Positions 18,203-26,884 of a stretch of 64,000 bases of DNA are shown here, one piece after another. The DNA is from JAGXLC01 sp041686375 (GTDB lineage Bacteria; Bacteroidota; Bacteroidia; Bacteroidales; UBA12077). Position 1 is the stretch's first letter; every line of letters starts with the position of its first letter. The stretch spans positions 25,446 through 89,445 of the forward strand of contig JAWLEB010000008.1 of NCBI GenBank assembly GCA_041686375.1, read 5' to 3'. Both the position numbers and the translations under genes were made by a program. Under the pieces are notes generated by a model. That model saw only the letters and a program-made list of their open reading frames with translations, made no database searches and had not been told where the DNA came from.

Positions 18203-20176
18203 TCATATTCTGATATGCTTTTTAATGTTTAATTGTGACACTTCCGCATGCGATGATTCACGGTAATTCTTTATAAACAAATTATACAACAACTGGGTAG
18301 AAATAACACCAACAAGAGCCATATCATCAATTTCTGAAGTGGGATACCCTTTGCTGTATTTCTGCTGGAGCCTGGCTACATTTGCAGGATTAAACACCCC
18401 GGCTTCCTTCAGGTTTGAATCCCCAAGGGTCATATCAATTAATCTTTCCGAAGCCTTTGAGCCATTCATAAAATGCGAAATAGGTGCCCTGTAGGCTTGC
18501 TTGGGACGTTTGACAATACGCTCCGGCAGCCTGCCATCCATTAACTTCTTAAGTAAATATTTTTCATTTAAACCTTTCAATTTCAAATTAGCAGGCAATG
18601 AAGCACTGAACTCGACAACACGATGATCCAGGAACGGATAGCGCCCTTCAACAGAATTTGCCATCGCTATACGATCCCCTTGAGAAGATAATAAATACCC
18701 CGACATAAAAAATTTACTCTCAATCCATTGAGCTTTAAACAAAGGATCCCATGAAGAGAACTTATCCGGCAGTAATGCAGTCGCATCATCGATTGGATTG
18801 TATACATCAAGGCCATCTGTAAAAGAAGCCGACAGATAATTTTTTATACGTGAGGTATTATTCCACCTGATCAAATGGGAATAAAACGGGGAATCGACTT
18901 CATCAAGCCGATAGCCGAAAAACATCTTCAACATCGCCGGGCTCGCATCCCTGATATAAGGTATGTAAGGATAGAGCTTTTTCAGTAACAGTGGCCTGTA
19001 TTTGGATTCCGGGAACTTTGACCAGAATTGCCTGATAATGGTCTCCTTAAAAATATTATAGCCCGCAAACATCTCATCAGCGCCTTCTCCTGTAATAACC
19101 ACTTTAATATTGTTATCTCTCACTAGTTTAGATAAAAAATACATGGGTGCCGGAGCTGTGCGTATAACCGGAACTTCTGTATGCCAGATTATTTCAGGAA
19201 AAATTGAAGTTATATCATCATCCCGGCAAACGAAATTTTTATGAGACGTTTTCAAATACTTAGAAGCCTCATTCTGAAAACCCGACTCGTCGTATTGAGC
19301 CTGTTCAAAGCCAATTGAAAATGTCTGAAGGTTATGGGGTTGTATTTCCTGTATATAGCGGGTAGTTGCAGTAGAATCAAGCCCACCACTCAAATAGGCC
19401 CCAACAGGCACATCTGCCCGTAATCTTACCCTGACAGCATCATAGATGAGTTCGTCCAGTTTTTGCATGGCCTCTTCCACAGAAAGACTTCCATTTTCAG
19501 TATAAGTCAACTCCCAGTAACGTCGAATTGTCGCTTTTCCATCTCTAAGAATCAAATAATGTCCGGGAGGCAGTTCATAAATATTCTCAAAAGCAGTATT
19601 AGGCGTCAGTGGCGCCCAGAATGTAAAAACTTGAAGGAGCGACTTAACATCTATCGTCCTTGAAACACCGGGAAACTGAAAAAGCGCTTTTATCTCGGAA
19701 GCAAATAAAAACACCCCTTGCTGCTGTATATAAAAAAGAGGTCTTATGCCTAAGCGATCACGCGCCAGAAAAATCTCTCCGGACTTTTTATCCCAGATAG
19801 CAAAGGCAAACTGACCGTTTAACATGTTCAAACACGCTTTACCATAAATGGAATATAATTGAACCAAAACTTCAGTATCAGAGTTTGTTGTAAAAACCAA
19901 ACCTGCACTTTCCAATTCACTTCGCAATTCCAGGTAATTAAAAATCTCACCGTTAAAAACAATCCAATACCGGCCTGTATGATCACAAACAGGCTGTGTT
20001 CCTCCTTCTAAATCGATAATATTCAGGCGCACATTACCCATAAAAAGCTTACCAGATGTAATAATTCCACATTCATCCGGCCCGCGGTAATGAATCCTTG
20101 CCAACATCTTCTTTAAAACAATCTCAAAAGAGGCAGGATATTCCTGTTGACTATATATGCCTGCAATACCACACAT
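18203..20176 (-). CDS. Glutamine-hydrolysing asparagine synthetase-like amidotransferase
   Basis: A 657-residue AsnB-type protein. The N-terminal glutaminase needs the nucleophile Cys2, which fixes the start at the ATG at 20176 (CGIAGIYS follows Met); an upstream GTG is not used. The Ntn domain shows RGPDECGI and FNGEIFNY. The C-terminal synthetase domain has the P-loop LSGGLDST and GEGADEMFAGYN. It transfers glutamine-derived ammonia to an adenylated carboxylate. EPS-locus copies often amidate uronic acids or small acyl groups. It begins 11 bases after the acyl carrier protein gene, linking it tightly to the Dlt-like block. Confidence 0.92.
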   Translation of the reverse strand: MCGIAGIYSQQEYPASFEIVLKKMLARIHYRGPDECGIITSGKLFMGNVRLNIIDLEGGTQPVCDHTGRYWIVFNGEIFNYLELRSELESAGLVFTTNSDTEVLVQLYSIYGKACLNMLNGQFAFAIWDKKSGEIFLARDRLGIRPLFYIQQQGVFLFASEIKALFQFPGVSRTIDVKSLLQVFTFWAPLTPNTAFENIYELPPGHYLILRDGKATIRRYWELTYTENGSLSVEEAMQKLDELIYDAVRVRLRADVPVGAYLSGGLDSTATTRYIQEIQPHNLQTFSIGFEQAQYDESGFQNEASKYLKTSHKNFVCRDDDITSIFPEIIWHTEVPVIRTAPAPMYFLSKLVRDNNIKVVITGEGADEMFAGYNIFKETIIRQFWSKFPESKYRPLLLKKLYPYIPYIRDASPAMLKMFFGYRLDEVDSPFYSHLIRWNNTSRIKNYLSASFTDGLDVYNPIDDATALLPDKFSSWDPLFKAQWIESKFFMSGYLLSSQGDRIAMANSVEGRYPFLDHRVVEFSASLPANLKLKGLNEKYLLKKLMDGRLPERIVKRPKQAYRAPISHFMNGSKASERLIDMTLGDSNLKEAGVFNPANVARLQQKYSKGYPTSEIDDMALVGVISTQLLYNLFIKNYRESSHAEVSQLNIKKHIRI

Positions 20177-20187
20177 CACTAAAAAAA

Positions 20188-20448
20188 TTACGCATTGATA
20201 GTCAACTTCCTAGCAACATAATCGAAGATAGCATTGATCGACTCGAAATTTTCCTCTATAAAGTCTTTATCCTCTGTTTTAACATTGAACTCATTCTCAA
20301 GAAATGTAATCAAAGTGATAAATCCCATAGAATCAAAAAAACCTTCTTTAAAGATCAAAGTATCATATTCGATATTGGAAGGATCAGAAAAGGTATTTTC
20401 CGTTATAAATTGATACACCCTTTCCTTAATGTTATTTTCACTATTCAT
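20188..20448 (-). CDS. Acyl carrier protein (phosphopantetheine-binding)
   Basis: An 86-residue acidic protein with the attachment serine Ser40 in FFDSMGF, the carrier-protein DS(L/M) motif, and a predicted four-helix fold. It is the first gene of the minus-strand block and probably acts like DltC: the AMP ligase loads an acyl or aminoacyl group on its phosphopantetheine arm, and the MBOAT/SGNH pair accepts it. It is not the fatty-acid AcpP, which is normally encoded next to fabF. Confidence 0.9.
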   Translation of the reverse strand: MNSENNIKERVYQFITENTFSDPSNIEYDTLIFKEGFFDSMGFITLITFLENEFNVKTEDKDFIEENFESINAIFDYVARKLTINA

Positions 20449-20683
20449 ATTCTAACACTTATTTTAAGTTAAACAATTAGGTTTTGCTAAGAAAATTGCC
20501 AGAAATTTCAATCAGACAAACTTTAATTAGCCTAAACAAATTAGTGATAATTCGGGTAAAAATCAATAACCTTAGCTTTTTTTTAAACTTTTTGTACTTT
20601 AAATAAATTTCATGGATTGCTCTCTTCTCTTCCCAGCTTTTAATACAGACCCTAAAAATGGTTCTCCTGTTTCAAATAATATC

Positions 20684-22051
20684 TCATTTCTTGCAATATT
20701 CCCGGGCTCCCATATCCAAACCATTCCCACAATATTCATTCTCCGGGTTATATTTTACAGTAATATTTTTTCCCTTATCAATGCAAGGAGAATTATGCTC
20801 CAGGTAGTATTCTGGCCTTTCTTCTGTATTCCCTGTAAAAAGAGGATCAGAATATATAGAATTATTGTCATTGCCGGTGGAGTTTACATACGACTTAAAA
20901 TCTCTGTATCCTTCAAAAAATTTATATTCTGCTTCAGCATAAAAGCAATTATAATCGGACTTGTAAGGCTCTTTGAGCTTAAACATACGGTCTGTTGTTG
21001 TGGAGTAAAAAATATTATTGAACATTTCTACATTGCTTCCTACAACCGCCAGAGGATTTTGCATAAATGTATTATTCAGCAGCAGGGCTTTCTCTGTATT
21101 TTTCAGCCATATCCCCACCTCATTGTTGCTGAGTACATTCCTGTGCAATGTTATGTTATTGGCATGTGTATAAACAGCGCACGGAGAGTTTTTAATTATA
21201 TTAGATACTAAATCAATAGAATCCGATGTGTAGCCGAGATAAATAGCCGCCCCCCCCTCTCCTTCAGATGAAGGACCTTTTATCGTATTATGCTGAATCA
21301 AGCCTTTTACAGAATTATTGGCAATAAAGGCAAATTTATTACCAGTATCTGTTCTGTCAAGCTGGGAATTTTGTATGGTAAAATCATAGCACTTTTCAAG
21401 CTGAATTGCGTCACCTGGTGCTTGAGATTCAGTCTTTCCTGCATAGAACCATTTCTGATTCACCTTATTAATATTGCACGAATCAACCATTAAACCTGAC
21501 ACATGCATGGCAAATATGCCATCGTCACCAATATTTTGAATTGTAGTATTCTTAACTTTAATATTTTTAAGCGGCTCCTGATTGCTTCTTCCCATTAGTC
21601 TCAAACCCCACAAAGCATTTTCAATATTGCAACTTTCAATTGTAATATCATTGCTTTGCCCGCTGATTCTGACACCAAAAATATTTGTGCCAGTACCTTG
21701 AATCTTTAAATTTTCTATTTTTATTTGCTGAGAGTGATAAATATCCAGTGGTTTAGGGAGTGACTGAACTAACACGACAGGGTTATTCCCTTTTCCATAC
21801 GCAGAAAAGGAAACATTTTGAATTCCATGAATTTGAAGGGGACGTGACAAAATAAGCCTGGTAGAACGTCTTATGTAATAGTTTGTGTTAGACTCAAGCT
21901 TTACCTCATCCAAACTTAAATATGGATTTTCAACAGTCCCTTTCCTTTCGCTACCATCCTGACTATCAGGGTTTATATACACATTCTTTTCAGCTGCATT
22001 CGTACAACCAACATTGTAAATCAGCAGAAATAGAATGAATCGAATGATCAT
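20684..22051 (-). CDS. Right-handed beta-helix lipoprotein
   Basis: A 455-residue protein from the internal ATG at 22051; an in-frame ATG at 22105 would put 18 extra residues before the signal peptide. The lipobox is IYNVGC. The remainder shows many short N-rich strands typical of parallel beta-helices (pectate lyase, epimerase and alginate-processing folds). It is clearly related to the larger protein at 29497-31407: both have GDxIQ...C, DRxxTGxKF and a YTHA segment. A polysaccharide lyase or epimerase role on the EPS is inferred; catalytic residues were not identified. There is no T9SS tail. Confidence 0.8.
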   Translation of the reverse strand: MIIRFILFLLIYNVGCTNAAEKNVYINPDSQDGSERKGTVENPYLSLDEVKLESNTNYYIRRSTRLILSRPLQIHGIQNVSFSAYGKGNNPVVLVQSLPKPLDIYHSQQIKIENLKIQGTGTNIFGVRISGQSNDITIESCNIENALWGLRLMGRSNQEPLKNIKVKNTTIQNIGDDGIFAMHVSGLMVDSCNINKVNQKWFYAGKTESQAPGDAIQLEKCYDFTIQNSQLDRTDTGNKFAFIANNSVKGLIQHNTIKGPSSEGEGGAAIYLGYTSDSIDLVSNIIKNSPCAVYTHANNITLHRNVLSNNEVGIWLKNTEKALLLNNTFMQNPLAVVGSNVEMFNNIFYSTTTDRMFKLKEPYKSDYNCFYAEAEYKFFEGYRDFKSYVNSTGNDNNSIYSDPLFTGNTEERPEYYLEHNSPCIDKGKNITVKYNPENEYCGNGLDMGAREYCKK

Positions 22052-22140
22052 AATACTGGAGTCTTTATGTTTTATTATGGTATGTAGCAATAATCTTTCA
22101 AACATAAAATAGGTAGTGAATTGGATTGATGCAAACCTTA

Positions 22141-23343
22141 TTATATTCTGCTTAAGCCACTAATGTTTTTTATATGATGACGAACATTATATGGAATTTT
22201 TTTTCTTAAATTATTCATTATGGGATAAACATAACTGGATCCCAATAATTTTGATACTGATGAAATAGGATAATTATATTGCGAGGCTATATCTAAAATT
22301 TCCTTCCCATAAGGATCTTGCTCATAAATTATCGACTCAATATACCCACGCCTTATTCTTTTAAATTTCTGAATATCAAAAAGATTTTCATAAAGATGCA
22401 GCAAACCCAATATTTCCAGGGTAAGCAATGTACGGGCGCATTTAAAACAAACAGAACAATTTTCCGCTTCTCTCAATTTTGTATTGGTGCATACATACAA
22501 GTAGCGATAAGACAACTCCAATTTTGCAACACGTCGCGTTTTTTCAACTCTGGGATATTCGGAACCACTAAGAATACATTCCATTGATTCAGTCGAAAGT
22601 AAATGGAAGTCAATGTGATCAAGATAACCGTGAGAGAAAATGTGATTATGAAGAAAATCATAATAACTATATCCTGAAGCATATAAATATTTTGAAAAAA
22701 GTTTTTGCAGAATTAAAACAGCCGCTGCATTTCTTGGCAAAGCTGTATATCTGAAATCGGTATCTAAAATATCGGGAAGATTGGAGTCAATTTTAATAAA
22801 AGGTAAATCTGCCTCATCCGCAAACTGTTGTAATTTCTGAAAACGTTTTTGGAAAAAAACAGGAGCGTTATCTCCATGTGCGCCAACATTATTATAAATT
22901 AAATGGGTGATTTGATGATTTTCAAGTTCACGGGAATTAAAATAATATTCATCTAAGAGGCAAAAAGAATCTATCCCTCCTGAGAAGCCTGTAACTACAT
23001 TGTTTTCGTTTGGATACAAAGAGCTGTTTTTCAAATTGTCACCAAATATTCTAATTTCTTTCCATGAAGGGAATATGATAGAATATATCTTAACCAGATG
23101 TTTTGATAAATTAAAGTATAACTTTTCTGAAACAGGAGCTTCAAGATAGATATCCTCCCCTAAATACATTGCATGAGGAAAAAGAGCAAGCAAAAATGAA
23201 TCCAAATTCTCATGCACTGTATAATCTTCATATTTTTTGTTTACAGAGAACCAAAGGTCAAAATTTCCTTCATTGGTTTCAATCTTTGAAGAAAGCTTAA
23301 CCTGGTCTCCTTCTATTTGTTTTTTTATCCTATTGATTTTCAT
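22141..23343 (-). CDS. PP-loop ATP-pyrophosphatase superfamily protein
   Basis: A 400-residue protein from ATG 23343 (a TTG 36 bases upstream is less likely). A PP-loop GFSGGIDSFCLL binds ATP, and a CSVCFKCARTLL motif may bind zinc, as in ExsB/TtuA-type enzymes. Family members adenylate a carbonyl or carboxyl group before adding nitrogen or sulfur. It lies just upstream, on the same strand, of the asparagine synthetase and NAD-synthetase-like genes and is the third N-type ATP pyrophosphatase in 6 kb. No exact family name can be given. Confidence 0.75.
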   Translation of the reverse strand: MKINRIKKQIEGDQVKLSSKIETNEGNFDLWFSVNKKYEDYTVHENLDSFLLALFPHAMYLGEDIYLEAPVSEKLYFNLSKHLVKIYSIIFPSWKEIRIFGDNLKNSSLYPNENNVVTGFSGGIDSFCLLDEYYFNSRELENHQITHLIYNNVGAHGDNAPVFFQKRFQKLQQFADEADLPFIKIDSNLPDILDTDFRYTALPRNAAAVLILQKLFSKYLYASGYSYYDFLHNHIFSHGYLDHIDFHLLSTESMECILSGSEYPRVEKTRRVAKLELSYRYLYVCTNTKLREAENCSVCFKCARTLLTLEILGLLHLYENLFDIQKFKRIRRGYIESIIYEQDPYGKEILDIASQYNYPISSVSKLLGSSYVYPIMNNLRKKIPYNVRHHIKNISGLSRI

Positions 23344-23379
23344 TGGCCGCAGTATTATAATGGATGGATTGAACTCCAA

Positions 23380-24571
23380 AATACTATTTAGAAAAATTTA
23401 AATCTATACAAATTACTTATAATTTCATAAAAATCAAATCATAAACTCAGATAAATTCCTCAATGTAAAAAAATTATGAAGCAAAATCAGTTTTTGAAAG
23501 ATGGATAGTTTGAAGTTCCTTTTTTTCGTAAGACTAAATGTAAATTTAAAAATTCTGTGTATACCAGTGTAAAATTTTTCCATTCAGATACCACTGTTGT
23601 AGGTAATTCTCTAAGTATTTCGTTTAAATTATATCAATTTCAAATCCAAAAACCCAAAACAGAGTCAATGTTTTTATTGTTAGTGTTTTATGATTTTTCC
23701 CAAATATTAACGCATCACCAGTAAAACGAAATTGAAAGTTATTAGGAGGGATAAGCCAAGGAAATTTGAGGAATATGTATCTGATATAAAAACCAAAAGA
23801 GCAATAGAACGGGATTTAGAAATTATCGGCGAAGCAGTAAATAGGATATTAAAAAAAGGATAAAGATTTCCAACTTCATAATGCCGAAAAAATTACAGGC
23901 ACTCGTAACAGAATAATTCACGGATATGATAAAGTTTCGGATGATTTGGTATGGAGTATTGTTATAAACCACCTACCGAAATTAAAAGAAGAAGTGAAAA
24001 GACTCCTGGATGAATAATGGGATGCCTGCAATATGCTTCAATACACCATGCAGTAGGGCTTACAGCATCTAAGGTTGTCGGCTTTAGCTGGGTTTTGTAA
24101 CGGGGGATCCCTTAAAAGCCGGACACGGTGAGAACGCGTCTCTGTTCACCCCTCACGGCGCATAAAGCTAACCGATATAGGCAAAATTATCATCTACAAC
24201 ATTAAGCTTAGTTGTTTTAAGAAATATGAGACGAATTATTCCCCGTTTAATCTTCCCTGATTCACACAAAATAAAATACAGGATAAAACGCACATTGATT
24301 TAATAACGTCTGCTTGATGAAGTCATGTATATAGTCCAGATGAAAATGCGCTCTATAGGAACTTCATAATTCATAATTCTTACTTATCCACCATGCTATC
24401 TATTATCTAGTAGTATCTATATCCAATTGTTAAGAGCCCTAAAAATAAAATTCAAAATCTACTCCCCTCTTTACATTTTTTCGTATTTTTAGAAAAAGAA
24501 AGCACTTACAGGTTAGGTTAATGAGAATTGTGACCTCCCTAATCATATAATATACTTAACACACTCATAAA
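23380..24571. other. Intergenic region with a decayed HepT gene
   Basis: About 1.2 kb of A/T-rich DNA between the PP-loop gene and the rightward sulfotransferase gene. The only recognisable content is the HepT-like relic at 23741-24017. A patch near 24040-24170 is richer in G+C than its surroundings but has no gene I can recognise. Confidence 0.6.
23741..24017 (+). pseudogene. Decayed HepT-like (DUF86) toxin gene
   Basis: Two reading frames joined by a one-base shift near 23851-23863 encode the C-terminal part of a HepT-like RNase. The first has KFEEYVSDIKTKRAIERD and EIIGEAVNRI; after the shift come FQLHNAEKITGTRNRIIHGY and SDDLVWSIVINHLPKL. The RNxxxHGY pattern is the HepT catalytic motif. 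The N-terminus is missing (an in-frame stop lies just upstream), and no MntA nucleotidyltransferase antitoxin gene is adjacent. It is a remnant, not an active toxin. Confidence 0.8.
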
Positions 24572-25327
24572 ATGAAAAAAATAATTTTTGTAATAGGTAC
24601 AGGTCGTTCCGGAACCCATTTATTAGGGAGGACTATAAGCAGTCATTCACTTATTGAAGGTCATATTGAAGACCCTGCGCTGTTCCATCCTGCAGTGAAT
24701 ATTGCTGTTAAACAGGATATTGCTAACCCCCTTTATATTGTCGCTCAAAAATACCGTTTGATAAAAAAATATAAATCGCTGTTGAAAAAATCAGAAGCTG
24801 ATTTCATTCTGGAAAAATCTCACCCCGTCATGTGGTTTTCAGAGTACCTTAAAAACAAAATTCCCGGTTCACTTTTTGTCGGTATCCTCAGGAATCCGTT
24901 TCAAACCGTATCCAGTATGCTGAATCATGAAGGAGTATTGGAATGGTATTCAAAACTTCCACAAGATAAACCAAACAGGTTCCTTGGAATTACAGAAGAG
25001 AACAAAGTTTTTTTTAAAGATCTGCCACTGGAATCAAAATGCACATACAGATGGCTCTCTCATCGTCAAGAGTTAACAAAGCTCAAAGATGTCCTCAAAG
25101 ACAGTTATCTCATGTTTGAATACGGTGACTTCCTGGAACATATACCAGATTACCTTGAAAAGTTAAGTAAATTTATAGGGGTGAACAACCGGTTCACCCC
25201 TGAAAACCTAAAAAAGGAAAGTATGGACAAGTGGAAGGAATTTCTCACCAAAGAACAGGTAAAAAATATCGAGTCAGTCATTTCTATTGAAACCAAAAGA
25301 CACCAGCAGGATCAATTAACCGGTTAA
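24572..25327 (+). CDS. Sulfotransferase family protein (GRSGTHLL type)
   Basis: A 251-residue protein with the PAPS 5-prime-phosphosulfate loop GTGRSGTHLL (9-18) and the 3-prime-phosphate-binding motif LRNPFQTVSSML. Sulfotransferases move sulfate from PAPS to hydroxyl or amino groups; in EPS loci the acceptors are usually sugars. It opens the second rightward block, 40 bases before the flippase gene. No PAPS synthesis genes are present in the window. Confidence 0.85.
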   Translation: MKKIIFVIGTGRSGTHLLGRTISSHSLIEGHIEDPALFHPAVNIAVKQDIANPLYIVAQKYRLIKKYKSLLKKSEADFILEKSHPVMWFSEYLKNKIPGSLFVGILRNPFQTVSSMLNHEGVLEWYSKLPQDKPNRFLGITEENKVFFKDLPLESKCTYRWLSHRQELTKLKDVLKDSYLMFEYGDFLEHIPDYLEKLSKFIGVNNRFTPENLKKESMDKWKEFLTKEQVKNIESVISIETKRHQQDQLTG

Positions 25328-25367
25328 AAAACTTTGATAATTCATATAAAGCTAATAAAAGTATAAC

Positions 25368-26816
25368 GTGCTCAATTTTAAGAAAACATTTTTTGCTAAC
25401 ATCATTACACTTGGTAGTTACAATTACAGCTCTGAATTAGCAAATTTTTTATCCTCAATTGTTCTGGCCAGGTTATTGCTTCCGGAAGAATACGGAATTG
25501 TAGCAATGGCAGCTGTATTCACAAATTTTGCTATGATATTTACAGGGGCGGGCATAGGCTCAGATATTATAAGGAGCGATTATGGTATGACCTATCACAA
25601 AGCGATGGCTAACTTATCGCTCCATATGAGTATTGTGTTATTCACCCTGATGTGCATTCTGGCCTATCCTATAGCCCTCTTTTACGATAATATGAAACTT
25701 GTATTTCCTGTTATTGTATTGTCAAGCCAGTTTTTATTCAGGGGGATGTCTATGGCTCATTATGCAGTATTAATGAAAAAACTCAGGTTTAAGTATATGG
25801 GCAAGGTGACCTTTTTCACCACATTAACAAGCATTACGCTCATGATTACTCTTGCATTGCTTAATTTCTCTTACTGGTCCTTAATTATACCACTCGTTAT
25901 CGTTGAATTTATTAAATATATCTACTTCTCAAAAGCAACAAATATTAAGTTTAAAATATATCCTTTCGTGTATACTGTCGCTGCCTACCGTAAAGCCAAA
26001 ACCATTATATGGAATATCCTGGGAGTAAGTGTTATCAACTATTGGTCAAGAAATATTGACAAGCTATTGATAGGTAAAACATATGGCGAATCGTCCCTTG
26101 GAATTTTTAATCGTGGTGCGAGATTTCTGGATTTATCACTAAAATTAATTGCAAGGCTTTTTGGTACAGTATTATATCCCAGTCTTAAGAAGCTTGAAGA
26201 TGAACAAGGAGATGTTCGCAAAGAATATATTAACATATTGGGTGTAATTAGTTTGTTAAATTTTCCGATAGCAGCAATACTAATTTTAATACCAGAAATA
26301 TTCGTACTATTTCTATGGGGAGAAAACTGGACAGAAGTTGCAAAATTTTTACCCTACTTCGGACTGCTGACAATCACACAAAGCCTGATTCACACTAATG
26401 ATGTAATGTTCAAATTGCTCCGGCAGGAACATAAATTATTCATCATTACGATGATTTCAGCATCTTTAATGATCTTAGCAATTATTGCAGGTTCTACTAT
26501 ATCAGTATTGAAAGTTGCACAATTTTTGGCGCTTGCCTATCTGTCGATTATTATACCTTTCCAGCTTATTTTTGGTTTTATAAAAGCCCTCAATTACAAG
26601 GTTAAAACTATACTATGGTTCTGGGGACCAAAGCTAATTCTTACAAATGCTGCACTTTATACAATATGGGCAAATCATACAATATGGACAATAATAATCA
26701 TGGCCGTATACTGTCTACATCTGATCTACTATCAAAGAAAAGACATCAGCAAATTCTTTATTATTGCAAGGGAAAAATTGAAGGAAAAATTCCATTCAAA
26801 AAGAACTTCTCAATGA
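25368..26816 (+). CDS. Wzx-like polysaccharide flippase
   Basis: A 482-residue polytopic protein (about 12-14 helices) with SSIVLARLLLPEEYGIVAMA near the N-terminus, the usual start of the MOP-superfamily polysaccharide transporters. It carries lipid-linked repeat units across the inner membrane. The start is a GTG at 25368. It lies between the sulfotransferase and the membrane cyclase genes. Confidence 0.88.
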   Translation: MLNFKKTFFANIITLGSYNYSSELANFLSSIVLARLLLPEEYGIVAMAAVFTNFAMIFTGAGIGSDIIRSDYGMTYHKAMANLSLHMSIVLFTLMCILAYPIALFYDNMKLVFPVIVLSSQFLFRGMSMAHYAVLMKKLRFKYMGKVTFFTTLTSITLMITLALLNFSYWSLIIPLVIVEFIKYIYFSKATNIKFKIYPFVYTVAAYRKAKTIIWNILGVSVINYWSRNIDKLLIGKTYGESSLGIFNRGARFLDLSLKLIARLFGTVLYPSLKKLEDEQGDVRKEYINILGVISLLNFPIAAILILIPEIFVLFLWGENWTEVAKFLPYFGLLTITQSLIHTNDVMFKLLRQEHKLFIITMISASLMILAIIAGSTISVLKVAQFLALAYLSIIIPFQLIFGFIKALNYKVKTILWFWGPKLILTNAALYTIWANHTIWTIIIMAVYCLHLIYYQRKDISKFFIIAREKLKEKFHSKRTSQ

Positions 26817-26884
26817 TATTACCGTACAACAGAAAATTATTCGGATAATAAGTAACATCCATCCTTCGCCAAAATTAATGCTGC

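Noticed and set aside
20612..21211. Plus-strand open frame of 199 codons antisense to the beta-helix lipoprotein
   Set aside because: Composition is that of reverse-complemented beta-helix coding sequence; the minus-strand gene has a signal peptide, lipobox and family relatives.
22052..22105. Upstream in-frame ATG for the beta-helix lipoprotein
   Set aside because: It would place 18 charged residues before the hydrophobic signal-peptide core and lipobox.
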